Shown here: positions 1-10,100 of the stretch, piece after piece
Layout of the letters: each line of letters begins with the position of its first letter
Numbering within the stretch: the first letter of the stretch is position 1
Assembly: GCA_017347445.1 (NCBI GenBank)
Contig: AP021856.1
Coordinates: 1,806,613-1,870,612, forward strand
Source: Candidatus Brocadia pituitae
GTDB taxonomy: Bacteria; Planctomycetota; Brocadiia; Brocadiales; Brocadiaceae
Direction: 5' to 3'
DNA length: 64,000 nt
Notes under the pieces: generated by a model
What the model saw: only the letters and a program-made list of their open reading frames with translations
Told to the model about the DNA's origin: nothing
Database searches by the model: none
Position numbers and translations under genes: made by a program

Positions 1-2
1 TG

Positions 3-560
3 GCCGGATTTGAAAAGGTGTTGTATGATATCCGATGTCTGACGTGTCACCGTATACAAGACAAAGGAGGCACATATGCCCCAAACCTCACATTTGCTGG
101 CAGTAAAATGAAGATGGACTGGGAGGGTGAATTTTTACAGTCACCTGACATTATCCGTCCTTTGAGCCAGCAGATGCCGAAGTTCAATTTGGCCGAGAGT
201 GAAGCAAAGGCGGCGACTGAATTTATTGAAAAAAATCTGCTTTTCAAAGAACCTCTGCCTGATTTTTATAAAGAGGGCCCGCCGACTGCTGATATTATTG
301 CTGCAGGAGAGAAGCTTTTTTATGAAAAAGGGTGTAATACCTGTCATGCAGAAAATATTACCAAGGGTGGCGGTGTCGTTGGTCCAAATCTCGCAACGGT
401 TGGTGATCGGCTGCAGCCTGCGTATATTTTATATCATCTTAAAAATCCACAACAGGCAAACCCCCAGGGGGTTGAGCCAAATTTTGGTTTATCTGATGAA
501 GAAATGAAGCAATTAGTAGGTTTTTTGATGGACCATGTAAAGAAGAAAGAGGGTAAATGA
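3..560 (+). CDS. Di-haem c-type cytochrome, 5'-partial
   Basis: The reading frame is open from the first bases of the window, so the N-terminus (probably more domains or a signal peptide) lies upstream. Two haem c motifs are visible, CLTCH near the start and CNTCH about 95 residues later, each followed by a cytochrome-c-like helix pair. The first domain has a QQMPKF segment that can supply the Met sixth ligand. In the second domain the equivalent place reads GVEPNFGLS, with no Met. The last codons overlap the next cytochrome by ATGA, which implies translational coupling. Its place just upstream of the NXR genes suggests periplasmic or anammoxosomal electron transfer, but the partner is inferred. 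The GTG at 18 is an internal codon, not a convincing start. Confidence 0.85.
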   Translation, partial: AGFEKVLYDIRCLTCHRIQDKGGTYAPNLTFAGSKMKMDWEGEFLQSPDIIRPLSQQMPKFNLAESEAKAATEFIEKNLLFKEPLPDFYKEGPPTADIIAAGEKLFYEKGCNTCHAENITKGGGVVGPNLATVGDRLQPAYILYHLKNPQQANPQGVEPNFGLSDEEMKQLVGFLMDHVKKKEGK

Positions 561-1129
561 TGCGATATTTTGCGTGTTGTAAAAAATTCGCTTTAAGCGC
601 AACGCTTGTGTTTGTTGTAACTGGTTGGTTTTCAACGGCAAACGGTATTGAAGTTTCTCCGAGGGATCAGTCCTTTTTACTGTCACCGAAAAAAACCTAT
701 GAATATTACTGTTCCCCCTGTCATGGTTTTAAAGGAAAAGGTGATGGGACCTTTTTCACTATTGATCTAAAGCCAAAGCCTAGAAACTTTACCGACATGG
801 ATTATATGAAAAAAAGGACGGACGATCAGCTTATTAAGTCGATTACTGATGGGTCAAAGTCTGTTGATAAATCGAATCTTTGTCCTCCGTGGGGAAAGAC
901 GCTTACCGATAAAAAGATTAAAGAGTTGGTTGTCTATATACGAGGGCTTTCTGCGCAGGAAGTTGAAAGTCAGGTTTCTGTGGCAAAAGGCCACGTAGCG
1001 GTTGAGGAAAAAGAAAGTCCGGTAAAATCTATGATGCGCTGGGGTTTCATTGCGATCATTACCATTGCATTGGCAGGTGGTGCGATCTGTGAATGGAAAA
1101 AACTGAGAAATGAAGCACCGAAGTGTTAG
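557..1129 (+). CDS. Mono-haem cytochrome c with C-terminal membrane anchor
   Basis: A 190-residue exported cytochrome. An N-terminal hydrophobic stretch (about residues 10-28) looks like a signal peptide. The haem motif CSPCH is at 52-56, followed by a cytochrome c fold ending near 132. A hydrophobic segment at about 160-178 precedes a short basic tail, giving a tail-anchored topology. In this family the sixth ligand is usually the Met of an MPPWG-type loop; here the loop reads NLCPPWG, so Cys109 occupies that position. The gene overlaps the preceding cytochrome by ATGA and lies 18 bp before the Usp gene, so the three are probably co-transcribed. A role in passing electrons to or from NXR or a bc-type complex is inference. 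Confidence 0.87.
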   Translation: MMRYFACCKKFALSATLVFVVTGWFSTANGIEVSPRDQSFLLSPKKTYEYYCSPCHGFKGKGDGTFFTIDLKPKPRNFTDMDYMKKRTDDQLIKSITDGSKSVDKSNLCPPWGKTLTDKKIKELVVYIRGLSAQEVESQVSVAKGHVAVEEKESPVKSMMRWGFIAIITIALAGGAICEWKKLRNEAPKC

Positions 1130-1147
1130 TCATCTCTAAAAAAAACT

Positions 1148-2485
1148 ATGTATAAAAAAATATTAATTGCTATAGACAATTCTTCACATTCCAACTTTTG
1201 CATTGATTTAGGCGTGGCCATTTCTCAAAAATATGGTTCTTCGTTGGTGGGATGTCACGTCTATGATGCGACATTACATCAAAGAAGGTTCCGTGATATG
1301 GAAAAAGGATTGCCCCCTCAGTATCAGGATGAAAGTGTCTTGCAACGGCAGCGTGACCTTCATAGTTCGCTTATCAATTTGGGACTCAAGCTCATATCAG
1401 AATCGTATCTGGATGTATTTAAGAAAAAGTGTCTTGAAATGTCTGTCCCACACGAGGAACTCTTGATAGAAGGAAAAAATTATTACGAAATTATTAAAGA
1501 AATTCAGGGAAACCAGTATGACTTGCTAATATTGGGGGCGCTTGGCCTGGCTGCGGTAAATAAACAGGTGATTGGCAGCGTTTGTGAACGTGTTGTCCGA
1601 CGTATTAAAACCGATGTCCTGGTAGCGAAGGATCGTTGTTTTGAAGGGAATGTAGTAATTGCGGTGGACGGTAGCGTAGCTTCATTTGCCGGATTTGTTT
1701 CTGCTCTTCGTTTGGCAAGGGCTTTCAATGTAAAACTTATTGCAGTTTCTGTCTTTGATCCCCATTATCATCGCATAGCCTTTGAAAGTATTGCAAATGT
1801 ACTTTCTCAGGAGGCTGGTCAAATTTTTCGATTTAAGGAGCAGGAAACCCTTCATGAGGAGATTATTGACAAGGGGCTGGCAAAAATATACCAGAACCAT
1901 CTGGATCGTGCAAGCAGCATGGCAAGAGATGCTGGGGTTGATCTTGACACCGTTCTTATGGATGGTAAACCCTATGATAAAATACTACAGTATCTTCGAA
2001 AGGAAAACTCATCCACCGTTGTACTTGGACGTACCGGGATTCATAATACCAACGGATTAGATCTTGGTAGTACGACTGAGAATATTTTAAGGCTGGCGCC
2101 ATGCAACGTATTACTTACGGGTGGGAATGTTGAAGGGCGTGGAATGGTATCGTCTGATTTTTTGGAGTTCCATAGACCAGTAAACGAAAAAGAATATATT
2201 CCTGTAACAAATACCATTGAGCATCAGAATAGCGAAGACAGTTTTGTCAGGGTAGGAAAAAGCGTCCAGAATATTTCCGATAAACAGCAGCTATTAAAGC
2301 CGTCCCCTGTTTGGACGCTGGAAGCGGAAATACAAACCGATCGGATTCCTTCTTTTATCAGAGGCGTAGTTAAGAAAAAAATCGAAGAGTTTGCACGGGA
2401 AAAGGGTTATCAGGAAATAACAACTCAGATTGTAGACGAGGCAAAGGCGTTAATTATGGGTGACAATTCAATTCATAGTATCTGA
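1148..2485 (+). CDS. Tandem universal stress protein with C-terminal PCP_red-like domain
   Basis: A 445-residue cytoplasmic protein with two Usp domains (about 1-160 and 168-325). Both keep the nucleotide-binding signature G-x2-G-x9-G-S: the first begins GALG, the second GRTG. After a polar linker, the last ~55 residues (from about VWTLEAE) resemble the PCP_red domain of light-independent protochlorophyllide reductase subunit B, with the W..EA...IP.F.R pattern and the ITxQIVDEAK helix. No chlorophyll genes are seen, so this domain must have another job, perhaps redox or metal sensing. No good Shine-Dalgarno site precedes the ATG, which fits coupling to the cytochrome 18 bp upstream. Usp assignment is firm; PCP_red is from pattern memory. 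Confidence 0.85.
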   Translation: MYKKILIAIDNSSHSNFCIDLGVAISQKYGSSLVGCHVYDATLHQRRFRDMEKGLPPQYQDESVLQRQRDLHSSLINLGLKLISESYLDVFKKKCLEMSVPHEELLIEGKNYYEIIKEIQGNQYDLLILGALGLAAVNKQVIGSVCERVVRRIKTDVLVAKDRCFEGNVVIAVDGSVASFAGFVSALRLARAFNVKLIAVSVFDPHYHRIAFESIANVLSQEAGQIFRFKEQETLHEEIIDKGLAKIYQNHLDRASSMARDAGVDLDTVLMDGKPYDKILQYLRKENSSTVVLGRTGIHNTNGLDLGSTTENILRLAPCNVLLTGGNVEGRGMVSSDFLEFHRPVNEKEYIPVTNTIEHQNSEDSFVRVGKSVQNISDKQQLLKPSPVWTLEAEIQTDRIPSFIRGVVKKKIEEFAREKGYQEITTQIVDEAKALIMGDNSIHSI

Positions 2486-3078
2486 AAAGCGGTATATGAA
2501 CTACATGTATCTCCCGTCTTTTCCTCAAGCCAATATATCTTGGTGCCATCCTTTTGCGAATGGAAACTATATCCTGTTCGTATCCTGTATTTATCGACAT
2601 TAACATCTGTTTCGACGGTGCATTATCTATTTCAAAAGAGAAATGCGTGTGCACTGTAATCTATTATAATAAAATCTGAAAGTTATTGTAATATGCTGAA
2701 AATGGTAAAATTGGATGATGCTTGTCGATGAGTAATTTCTTTTATAAATTGTGGAATGTCGTTTGCGATTTTATTTGTTAACATCGCGGAGGTGCTGGCC
2801 TGAAACAATCTTAATAGTGTGATTGCTTCAATGTCGCATATAATGACCAGTATGTGTCATACTTTTGTAATGTGTTTACTATATGTCATGGAATAATGAG
2901 CGATTGGTTCCTCATATGTGTTACGCTACAAAGAATTTCTGTCTCTTGACAGAAGGGGTGGTCGGTTCATTGGGAAGGAGGTCTTCGATTTTTTTAGATG
3001 GCAGTTTATTTTGTTTCATTGTATAATTTATAGTACTAGTTTTTTGTCACAAGAAATATTAATTAGGGAGGAGGGAAA
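2486..3078 (+). promoter_or_regulatory. Long leader upstream of the nxr genes
   Basis: A 593-bp AT-rich gap with no convincing gene. It probably holds the main nxr promoter. A TATAAT hexamer lies at 3022-3027, about 50 bp before nxrC, but without a clear -35 box at the right distance. A TTGACA is at about 2946. The nxrC ribosome site (AGGGAGGAGGG) is unusually strong, as expected for an abundant protein. The untranslated leader could be long. Confidence 0.35.
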
Positions 3079-4050
3079 ATGAAGAAAACATATTCGTTTT
3101 TAAAGAGATATGGCGTAGCCCTCTTAAGCAGTGCTTTTCTTAGCACGGCATTATTTGCGGCTGATGAAGCGCCCGGGGTAAAAGGGGCAAGCGATGAGGA
3201 ATTTATCCCGGCAAAGGAAGTGTTGACTATAAAATATGTAGATGTGGGTAAACCGTATCATTTGGATGTTGAAACATTGCATGGTTTTTTTAATGATGCA
3301 AAGGGCGTTACTGTCCCGCTTCAAAAACAAGACAAGGCGTTTCCAAATGGTGGTGGCTCGGTGAATAATGCAGAGGTTAAGGCCATCCATGATGGTCTTA
3401 CGGTCTATTTTAAGGTTTCCTGGAGCGATCCTTCAAAAAATGCCAGGGCAATTGCGGTTCAGGAATTCAGGGATGCAGTAGCCTTGATGTTTCCTTTGGG
3501 AGCAGTGGAGATAACACCAGCAGAACATTTTAGCCCAAGGATGGGAGATCGTGAGAAACCAACAAACCTCTGGCATTGGAAGGCAGATTGGGAGGCAGAT
3601 TTACTGGTAAAGGGCGAGCTGGAAGATGTAGAGGCACAGTACCCAAATATGCATGATGATTTTAACCTGAATCCATACAGCGCCTATTATCACCGGGAAC
3701 TTATAACGAGTGTTGAAGTTTTGTCTGGGGGAAGGGCTGCAAACAATCTGCTCTCTCAGCCATGGAGAGGAAGGTCGGTAGAGGACTTAAACGCCGAGGG
3801 TTTCGGTACGTTGACCACCCAGGATCACCAGGACGTGAACGGATGCAGTAAATATGATGATGGGGTATGGACGGTGATTTTTTATCGTTCTTTAATTACC
3901 AATGACCCGCATGATGTGCAGTTTGTGCCTGGCGGTACGAGCTATTTTAACATGGCGGTATGGAATGGTGGAGAACAAGACAGGAATGGTCAAAAGAATA
4001 TCTCTATCCAATGGCATCCGGTAACACTTGAACGAGTTGCCTGGCAATAG
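3079..4050 (+). CDS. nxrC: Nitrite oxidoreductase gamma subunit (haem b protein)
   Basis: A 323-residue exported protein with an N-terminal signal peptide (about 1-27, ending near LFAADE). The remainder matches the ethylbenzene-dehydrogenase gamma/DmsC-like haem b fold found in type II DMSO reductases, with the conserved HWKADWEADLL segment at about 166-176. In EbdC a Met and a Lys hold haem b; Met137 (in VALMFPL) and Lys306 (in NGQKNISIQW) are the likely equivalents here. It takes electrons from the NxrB iron-sulfur chain and passes them to a soluble carrier. It is first in the operon, 40 bp before nxrB, with a very strong ribosome site. The Sec-type leader, in contrast to the Tat leader on NxrA, is typical of this subunit. 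Confidence 0.93.
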   Translation: MKKTYSFLKRYGVALLSSAFLSTALFAADEAPGVKGASDEEFIPAKEVLTIKYVDVGKPYHLDVETLHGFFNDAKGVTVPLQKQDKAFPNGGGSVNNAEVKAIHDGLTVYFKVSWSDPSKNARAIAVQEFRDAVALMFPLGAVEITPAEHFSPRMGDREKPTNLWHWKADWEADLLVKGELEDVEAQYPNMHDDFNLNPYSAYYHRELITSVEVLSGGRAANNLLSQPWRGRSVEDLNAEGFGTLTTQDHQDVNGCSKYDDGVWTVIFYRSLITNDPHDVQFVPGGTSYFNMAVWNGGEQDRNGQKNISIQWHPVTLERVAWQ

Positions 4051-4090
4051 TTTAATCTGCTAGATTTAAAGTAAATAGGAGGATTGAAAG

Positions 4091-5302
4091 ATGACATTAG
4101 TACATAACTGGCACTTAGGGAGAAGGATGGAGTATCCCTATTTTGAGTCCAGACCAAAACATCAATTTGCGGCTGTATTTAATATTAACAGGTGTATTGC
4201 CTGCCAAACCTGTACTATGGCATGTAAAAGTGCCTGGACATATAACAAAGGACAGGAATACATGTGGTGGAACAACGTAGAGACCAAACCTTACGGTGGT
4301 TATCCGCAATCATGGGATGTTAAAACCCTTAAGTTGATTGATAATGGTGAAAATACCTGGTATACCGATGAAAAGGATGAGAAGTTATCTCCTTATGGTG
4401 TTTATGAAGGGGATACCATATTTGAAGCAGCCGCGAAGAAAAATATTAATCAGTGGGCAGTTGGGTATATTCCTGAAGATAAAGAATGGCGTGCCCCAAA
4501 TTTTGGAGAAGATGTGGCAAAGAGCAACAAACCTGACGAATATTCCTCGTTACCGGAACATAGCCGTTGGTTCTTCTATATTCAGAGGTTGTGTAATCAC
4601 TGCACTTATCCGGGTTGTCTCGCTGCCTGTCCCAGGAAGGCTATTTATAAAAGAAAAGAAGATGGGATCGTTCTGATAGATCAGAAACGGTGCAGGGGAT
4701 ACCGGAAATGCGTTGAGCAGTGCCCTTACAAAAAACCGATGTACCGCGGTTTAACAAGGGTAAGTGAGAAGTGTATTGCCTGTTACCCCAGGATTGAGGG
4801 ACGTGATCCGTTAACCAAGGGTCGTCCGATGGAAACCAGGTGTATGGCTGCCTGTGTAGGACAAATTCGATTACAGGGGTTCCTGGATGACAATCCAAAA
4901 AACCCTGTTACATGGTTAATCAAGCATGATAAATTAGCTTTGCCTCTTTATCCTCAATTTGGTACAGAGCCCAATATCTATTACATACCGCCGAGATGGG
5001 CGCCAAGGTCTTATTTAAGGCAGATGTTTGGTCCTGGAGTTGATGAAGCGATTGATAAATTTATGGTGCCTTCCAGGGAAAGGCTTGCGGTATTGTCTTT
5101 ATTCAGGATGACTCAAACGATTATATTTGAATACAAGATTGAGGAAGGGCCAAAGGTGTTTGAGACAACGATTCACGGTAAGAAGTTCGAGTTGTACAAT
5201 GATACCGTTATTGGGCTTGGCGAAGATGGACAAGAGGTTGTAAGGACTACGGTGGAAGAACCTGTCTACATCAGAGACCCGAAACATTACAATTCAATTT
5301 AG
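4091..5302 (+). CDS. nxrB: Nitrite oxidoreductase beta subunit (iron-sulfur)
   Basis: A 403-residue NarH/NxrB-type subunit that links the molybdenum site of NxrA to the haem of NxrC. Four cysteine groups are visible: C35-x2-C38-x2-C41-x3-C45; C168-x2-C171-x4-C176-x3-C180; C201-x5-C207-x3-C211; and C228-x2-C231 with C251-x3-C255. In the third group the residue NarH uses to create the 3Fe-4S site (Trp in CRGW) is Tyr204, so three 4Fe-4S and one 3Fe-4S cluster are expected. No signal peptide is present, which fits co-export with Tat-targeted NxrA. It lies between nxrC (40 bp) and the chaperone gene (14 bp). Cysteine spacing and length make this call secure. Confidence 0.96.
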   Translation: MTLVHNWHLGRRMEYPYFESRPKHQFAAVFNINRCIACQTCTMACKSAWTYNKGQEYMWWNNVETKPYGGYPQSWDVKTLKLIDNGENTWYTDEKDEKLSPYGVYEGDTIFEAAAKKNINQWAVGYIPEDKEWRAPNFGEDVAKSNKPDEYSSLPEHSRWFFYIQRLCNHCTYPGCLAACPRKAIYKRKEDGIVLIDQKRCRGYRKCVEQCPYKKPMYRGLTRVSEKCIACYPRIEGRDPLTKGRPMETRCMAACVGQIRLQGFLDDNPKNPVTWLIKHDKLALPLYPQFGTEPNIYYIPPRWAPRSYLRQMFGPGVDEAIDKFMVPSRERLAVLSLFRMTQTIIFEYKIEEGPKVFETTIHGKKFELYNDTVIGLGEDGQEVVRTTVEEPVYIRDPKHYNSI

Positions 5303-5316
5303 AACTGAGGTTGATT

Positions 5317-6111
5317 ATGGAAGCCGATAGGAGTAGTCTTTTAGATCAGGAAGTTGCATCCAAAGTAGATGGTTTGCTTACGCGGAGTGCTATGTATCAG
5401 GTTTTATCTGCCTGTTTTCTCTATCCAACAGAGAAAAATTTGTCAATGTTGAAATCGACTGAAGTTCAGGAACATCTGAATTCGTTGGCGCTGTGTTACG
5501 AAGCTATAGACGATGGTGCTGAGTTAAAACGGTGTTTTCGTGAGGTTTTGGCGGTATTTGCAACGACATCTGTTGAAACCTTACAATCCGAATACCAGCG
5601 TATCGTTGGACACACGATGTCAAAAGAGTGCCCCTTGTACGAAACGCAATATGGCGCGGCCCATGTGTTTCAGCAAGTGCATGAATTAGGAGACATTCAG
5701 GGATTTTACCGGGCATTTGGGCTTGATATTTCAGAGATAGAGAAAGAACGGTGCGATCACGTCAGTGTTGAGTTGGAGTTTATGCACTTTTTGTTGTACA
5801 AGCAAGCCTATGCCATAGAGAACCATGGTGATGAAAAGGCACAGATATGCGTGGATGCACAAAAAAAATTTCTGAAAGAGCATGTAGGAAAATGGGTGCC
5901 ACTCTTCTCAGTTCTCTTTGCCAGGAAGGCCGGGGAAGGATTTTATTCTGCGGTGAGTGTTTTAACGAAAGAGTTCCTGAGATTGGAGATGAAATTGATG
6001 GAGGTGAAGACTGAGATGTATAAGGAATCTGATCTCAATCAGGAGGCAGTGGCAGGAGCTTCAGATGAATGTCTGTCCTGTGCATCTTCTGAAGACTTCA
6101 GTGAGGAATGA
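5317..6111 (+). CDS. TorD/NarJ-family chaperone for NxrA
   Basis: A 264-residue all-helical cytoplasmic protein of the TorD/DmsD/NarJ family. The family core is clear around ECPLYETQYG and the following GFYRAFGLDIS segment. Such chaperones bind the Tat leader and help insert the molybdenum cofactor before export, so NxrA is the likely client. The C-terminal ~30 residues are acidic, with a CLSC pair close to the end. ATG at 5317 is preferred over the TTG two codons earlier because GAGG lies at proper distance. The next gene starts 1 bp after the stop, showing tight coupling inside the nxr operon. The symbol nxrD is sometimes used for this position. Confidence 0.85.
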   Translation: MEADRSSLLDQEVASKVDGLLTRSAMYQVLSACFLYPTEKNLSMLKSTEVQEHLNSLALCYEAIDDGAELKRCFREVLAVFATTSVETLQSEYQRIVGHTMSKECPLYETQYGAAHVFQQVHELGDIQGFYRAFGLDISEIEKERCDHVSVELEFMHFLLYKQAYAIENHGDEKAQICVDAQKKFLKEHVGKWVPLFSVLFARKAGEGFYSAVSVLTKEFLRLEMKLMEVKTEMYKESDLNQEAVAGASDECLSCASSEDFSEE

Positions 6112-6112
6112 T

Positions 6113-7066
6113 ATGAAGCTGGAATTTGATCCGAGTTTAATAGAGGAAGTAATTTTTAGTGAATTAAAGTCTAGGGAGGCAAAGGGGGATTTTACCTTGA
6201 CTCTCGACTATCATTCCTGCATCGACCCGATATACGAAAATTTTCCCCTGGATGAAAGGCCTTCACAATTTAAAAAGATTGAGTGGGATTTCTTTCAGAA
6301 GCTTGGACTTCCGAAGTTGATAAAAGAAATTTTTAATGAATTTCCTGAGCTGGAAAAAAAGGCTTGTGGGGGGGCGATTGCGAAGGCAGCGAATAACTTT
6401 GATGAAGGTGCTTATCTTACAAAAGGGATGAATCAGGAGTCTGGACAAAAAAAGATTGTTGTTAAGTTAATGCCAGACCGTTTCATGGAGATTCCGTATC
6501 TCAAAAAATTGGTAACGCATGAATTAATGCATGCCTCAGATATGCTTAGTGAAACATATGGCTATCGTGATGAACGCCTCGGTGGCAATCCTATGGAAGA
6601 AAGTATCGTCAAGGAACGATATTGTACTTTCTGGGATATCTATGTTGATAGCAGATTAATCAGAAAGGGAAAAGAAACCTTGTCTGATAAGGCAGGACGA
6701 TATGCAGAGTTTGATGCCCTCTATAGAAAGATTCCTGATGAAGTGAAAATTGCTATCTTCGATGTCCTATGGCAGGATGAGCATTTAACGCATGATAAGA
6801 TACTGAGTCTGGCAAAAGATGTAAATGAATTAATAAAAATTTCTGAAGGATTGCCCATAAAGCATTCTCTGAAAAAGAAAAAAACCATCTTGCCTGGCGC
6901 TCAATGTCCGCTCTGCCAGTTTCGGACATATCAGTGGGCGGAAGGTATTGAACAAGATGCCTATCTTGTGAATGAAATACAAAAGGATTTCCCCGACTGG
7001 GAGCCGGAGGATGGCGTGTGTGGACAGTGTGTAGAGGCTTATAAAGTAAGGAAATCTGTTTGTTGA
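6113..7066 (+). CDS. HExxH metalloprotease-like protein with zinc ribbon, embedded in nxr operon
   Basis: A 317-residue cytoplasmic protein I do not recognise as a named family. Residues 136-140 are HELMH, an HExxH zinc site, followed by Asp143; a later WDIYVDSR segment (about 174-181) could give a further ligand. The C-terminus carries CPLC (265-268) and CGQC (303-306), a likely zinc-ribbon pair. ATG 6113 follows GAGGA and sits 1 bp after the chaperone stop; the upstream ATG at 6065 would overlap that gene and is less likely. Position between chaperone and nxrA points to a role in NXR maturation or quality control, such as proteolysis of unassembled subunit. That role is inference; a non-proteolytic metal-binding role is equally possible. 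Confidence 0.75.
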   Translation: MKLEFDPSLIEEVIFSELKSREAKGDFTLTLDYHSCIDPIYENFPLDERPSQFKKIEWDFFQKLGLPKLIKEIFNEFPELEKKACGGAIAKAANNFDEGAYLTKGMNQESGQKKIVVKLMPDRFMEIPYLKKLVTHELMHASDMLSETYGYRDERLGGNPMEESIVKERYCTFWDIYVDSRLIRKGKETLSDKAGRYAEFDALYRKIPDEVKIAIFDVLWQDEHLTHDKILSLAKDVNELIKISEGLPIKHSLKKKKTILPGAQCPLCQFRTYQWAEGIEQDAYLVNEIQKDFPDWEPEDGVCGQCVEAYKVRKSVC

Positions 7067-7133
7067 TCTTCATCAATAAATTAGTTTAAAATTTTTATAT
7101 ATATGGTTTTACATTGAGAAAGGAGTAGGAAAT

Positions 7134-10100
7134 ATGAAACTTACCAGAAGAACTTTCCTACAAATGGCTGGTGCAACAGGTGCAATCTTTACCGTTGCCA
7201 ACAAGGCAATGGCGTTTAGGCTCTTGAAACCTGCCGTGGAAGTAGGAAATCCCTTGGATGCTTATCCGGACCGTGCATGGGAAAGCGTCTATCGTGACCA
7301 GTACCGGTATGATCGGACGTTTACCTTTACTTGCTCGCCAAATGATACCCATGCCTGCAGGGTAAGGGCGTTCGTAAGAAATGAAGTGGTTATGAGGGTA
7401 GAGCAGAATTATGATCATCAGAATTATGGTGATCTGTACGGAAATAAGGCGACCAGGAACTGGAATCCAAGAATGTGTTTAAAAGGGTATACATTCCATC
7501 GCAGGGTTTATGGCCCTTATAGATTACGATATCCGCTTATTCGAAAGGGATGGAAACAATGGGCGGATGATGGATTTCCTGAACTGACACCGGAAAATAA
7601 ATCAAAATATATGTTTGATGCCAGAGGACAGGATGAGCTCTTAAAGGCATCGTGGGATGATGCGTGGACGTATGCTGCGAAAGGGATTATCCATATTACT
7701 AAGAAATACAGCGGTGAAGAGGGCTCCAAGAAACTTATCGAGCAAGGGTATCCGAAAGAAATGGTGGATGCCATGAAGGGCGCTGGCACCAGGACGTTCA
7801 AGGGCCGTGGCGGTATGGGTCTTTTGGGCGTTATAGGAAAATACGGCATGTACAGATTTAACAACATGCTTTCCCTGGTTGATAGTCACAATAGGGGTGT
7901 AGGACCGGACAAAGCATTGGGTGGAAGAAATTGGTCAAACTATACCTGGCACGGAGATCAGGCCCCTGGCCATCCATTCTCTCATGGATTACAGACCTCT
8001 GATGTGGATATGAACGATATTCGGTTTTCGAAGCTGGTTATCCAAACGGGGAAAAACCTCATTGAAAATAAGATGCCTGAGGCACACTGGCTGACCCAAG
8101 TTATGGAAAGAGGTGGAAAACTCGTTGTTATTACGCCTGAGTATAGTCCATCTGCCCAAAAGGCCGACTATTGGATACCGATCAAGTGTAATACCGACAC
8201 GGCGCTTTTCCTTGGTTTGACAAAGATATTAATGGATGAGAAGCTCTACGATGCAGATTATGTGAAGAAGTTTACCGATTTCCCATTGCTCGTCAGGACG
8301 GATACCTTAAAAAGATTACAGGCAAAGGATGTCTTTCCCGATTACAAATTAGAAGACATTTCACATGGTGCCAGTTATAAGATTCATGGTTTACACGATG
8401 ATCAGAGAGAAATCATCGGTGATTTTGTCGTGTGGGATGCAAAGACGAAAGGCCCAAAGCCAATTACCAGGGATGATGTTGGTGATAAGCTGACGGCAAA
8501 AGGGATTGATCCCGTTCTCGATGGTACATTTAAAGTTAAAACGATAGATGGCAAAGAGATCGAGGTTATGCCACTCTTTGAGATGTATAAGATACACCTG
8601 AAAGATTATGATGTCGACAGCGTTGTCGAAATGACTAACTCTCCAAAAGAGTTAATTGTGAGGTTAGCTCATGACATAGCAACCATTAAACCAGTAGCAA
8701 TTCACTATGGTGAGGGTATTAATCACTATTTCCATGCAACCCTGATGAACAGGTCGACGTACTTACCTTTAATGTTGACGGGTAATGTCGGTTATATGGG
8801 TTCAGGTTCCCATACTTGGGCAGGAAACTACAAGGCTGGTAATTTCCAGTCGGCTAAGTGGTGTGGTCCTGGTTTTTATGGCTGGGTAGCAGAAGATGTG
8901 TTTAATCCAAATCTCGATCCAAACGCACCAGCGATGGATTTAAAGGTAAAGGGTCGTGCTTACGACGAAGAGGTTGCTTACTGGAATCACAATGACCGGC
9001 CACTAATCGTAAATACGCCGAAGTATGGGCGTAAATGCTTTACGGGTAAGACACACATGCCTTCACCAACCAAGATCATGTGGTTTACCAACGTAAATCT
9101 GGTCAATAACGCCAAGCATGTGTACCAGATGCTGAAGAATGTCAACCCCAATATCGAGCAGATCATGTCTACCGATATTGAGATGACGGGTTCTATTGAG
9201 TATGCAGACTTTGCATTCCCTGCTAATTCATGGATGGAGTTTGAAACCCACGAGATTACCAGTTCATGCTCAAATCCGTTTTACCAGATATGGAAGGGTG
9301 GTATCCGGCCTGTAAATGACTCCAAGGACGATGTGATGGTTATTGCCGGTATGGCCGCCAAACTGGGTGAATTGCTCAGAGATATGAGGTTCAGGGACTT
9401 CTGGAAATTTGCTTTGGAAGGCAGGCCGGAGGTTTATATAAACAGATTGCTGGATGGTAGTACGACTGCGAAGGGATATACCTTCGATGATATTGTAGCA
9501 GGAAAATACGGTGAACCTGGTGTTGCCTTGCTAAATTACCGGACTTATCCAAGGCAGCCATTCTGGGAACAGGTACACGAAAGTCTGCCATTCTATACGC
9601 CAACAGGGAGACTGCAGGCTTACAATGACGAATCAGAGATCATTGAGTACGGTGAAAACTTTATTGTACATCGTGAAGGGCCTGAGGCCACGCAGTACTT
9701 GCCAAATGTGATTGTCAGCACTAATCCGTATATCCGTCCGGATGATTACGGAGTTCCCGAGAGTGCAGAGCACTGGGACGAAAGAACGGTAAGGAATATT
9801 AAAAAATCCTGGGCTGAGACAAAGCAAACAAAGAACTTCCTGTGGGAAAAGGGGTATAAGTTCTTTTGTGTAACGCCAAAATCAAGGCATACGGTACATT
9901 CTCAATGGGCTGTGACTGACTGGAATTTTATCTGGAACAATAACTTTGGTGATCCATACAGAATGGACAAGAGAATGCCGGGTGTTGGTGAACATCAGAT
10001 TAATCTTAACCCGCAGGCAGCGAAAGATTTGGGCATTAATGACGGCGATTATGTTTATGTTGATGCCAATCCGGCAGACAGACCTTATGAAGGCTGGAAA

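Noticed and set aside
2454-2654. Minus-strand 66-residue frame after the Usp gene
   Set aside because: No ribosome site, no family pattern, and in a likely promoter region.
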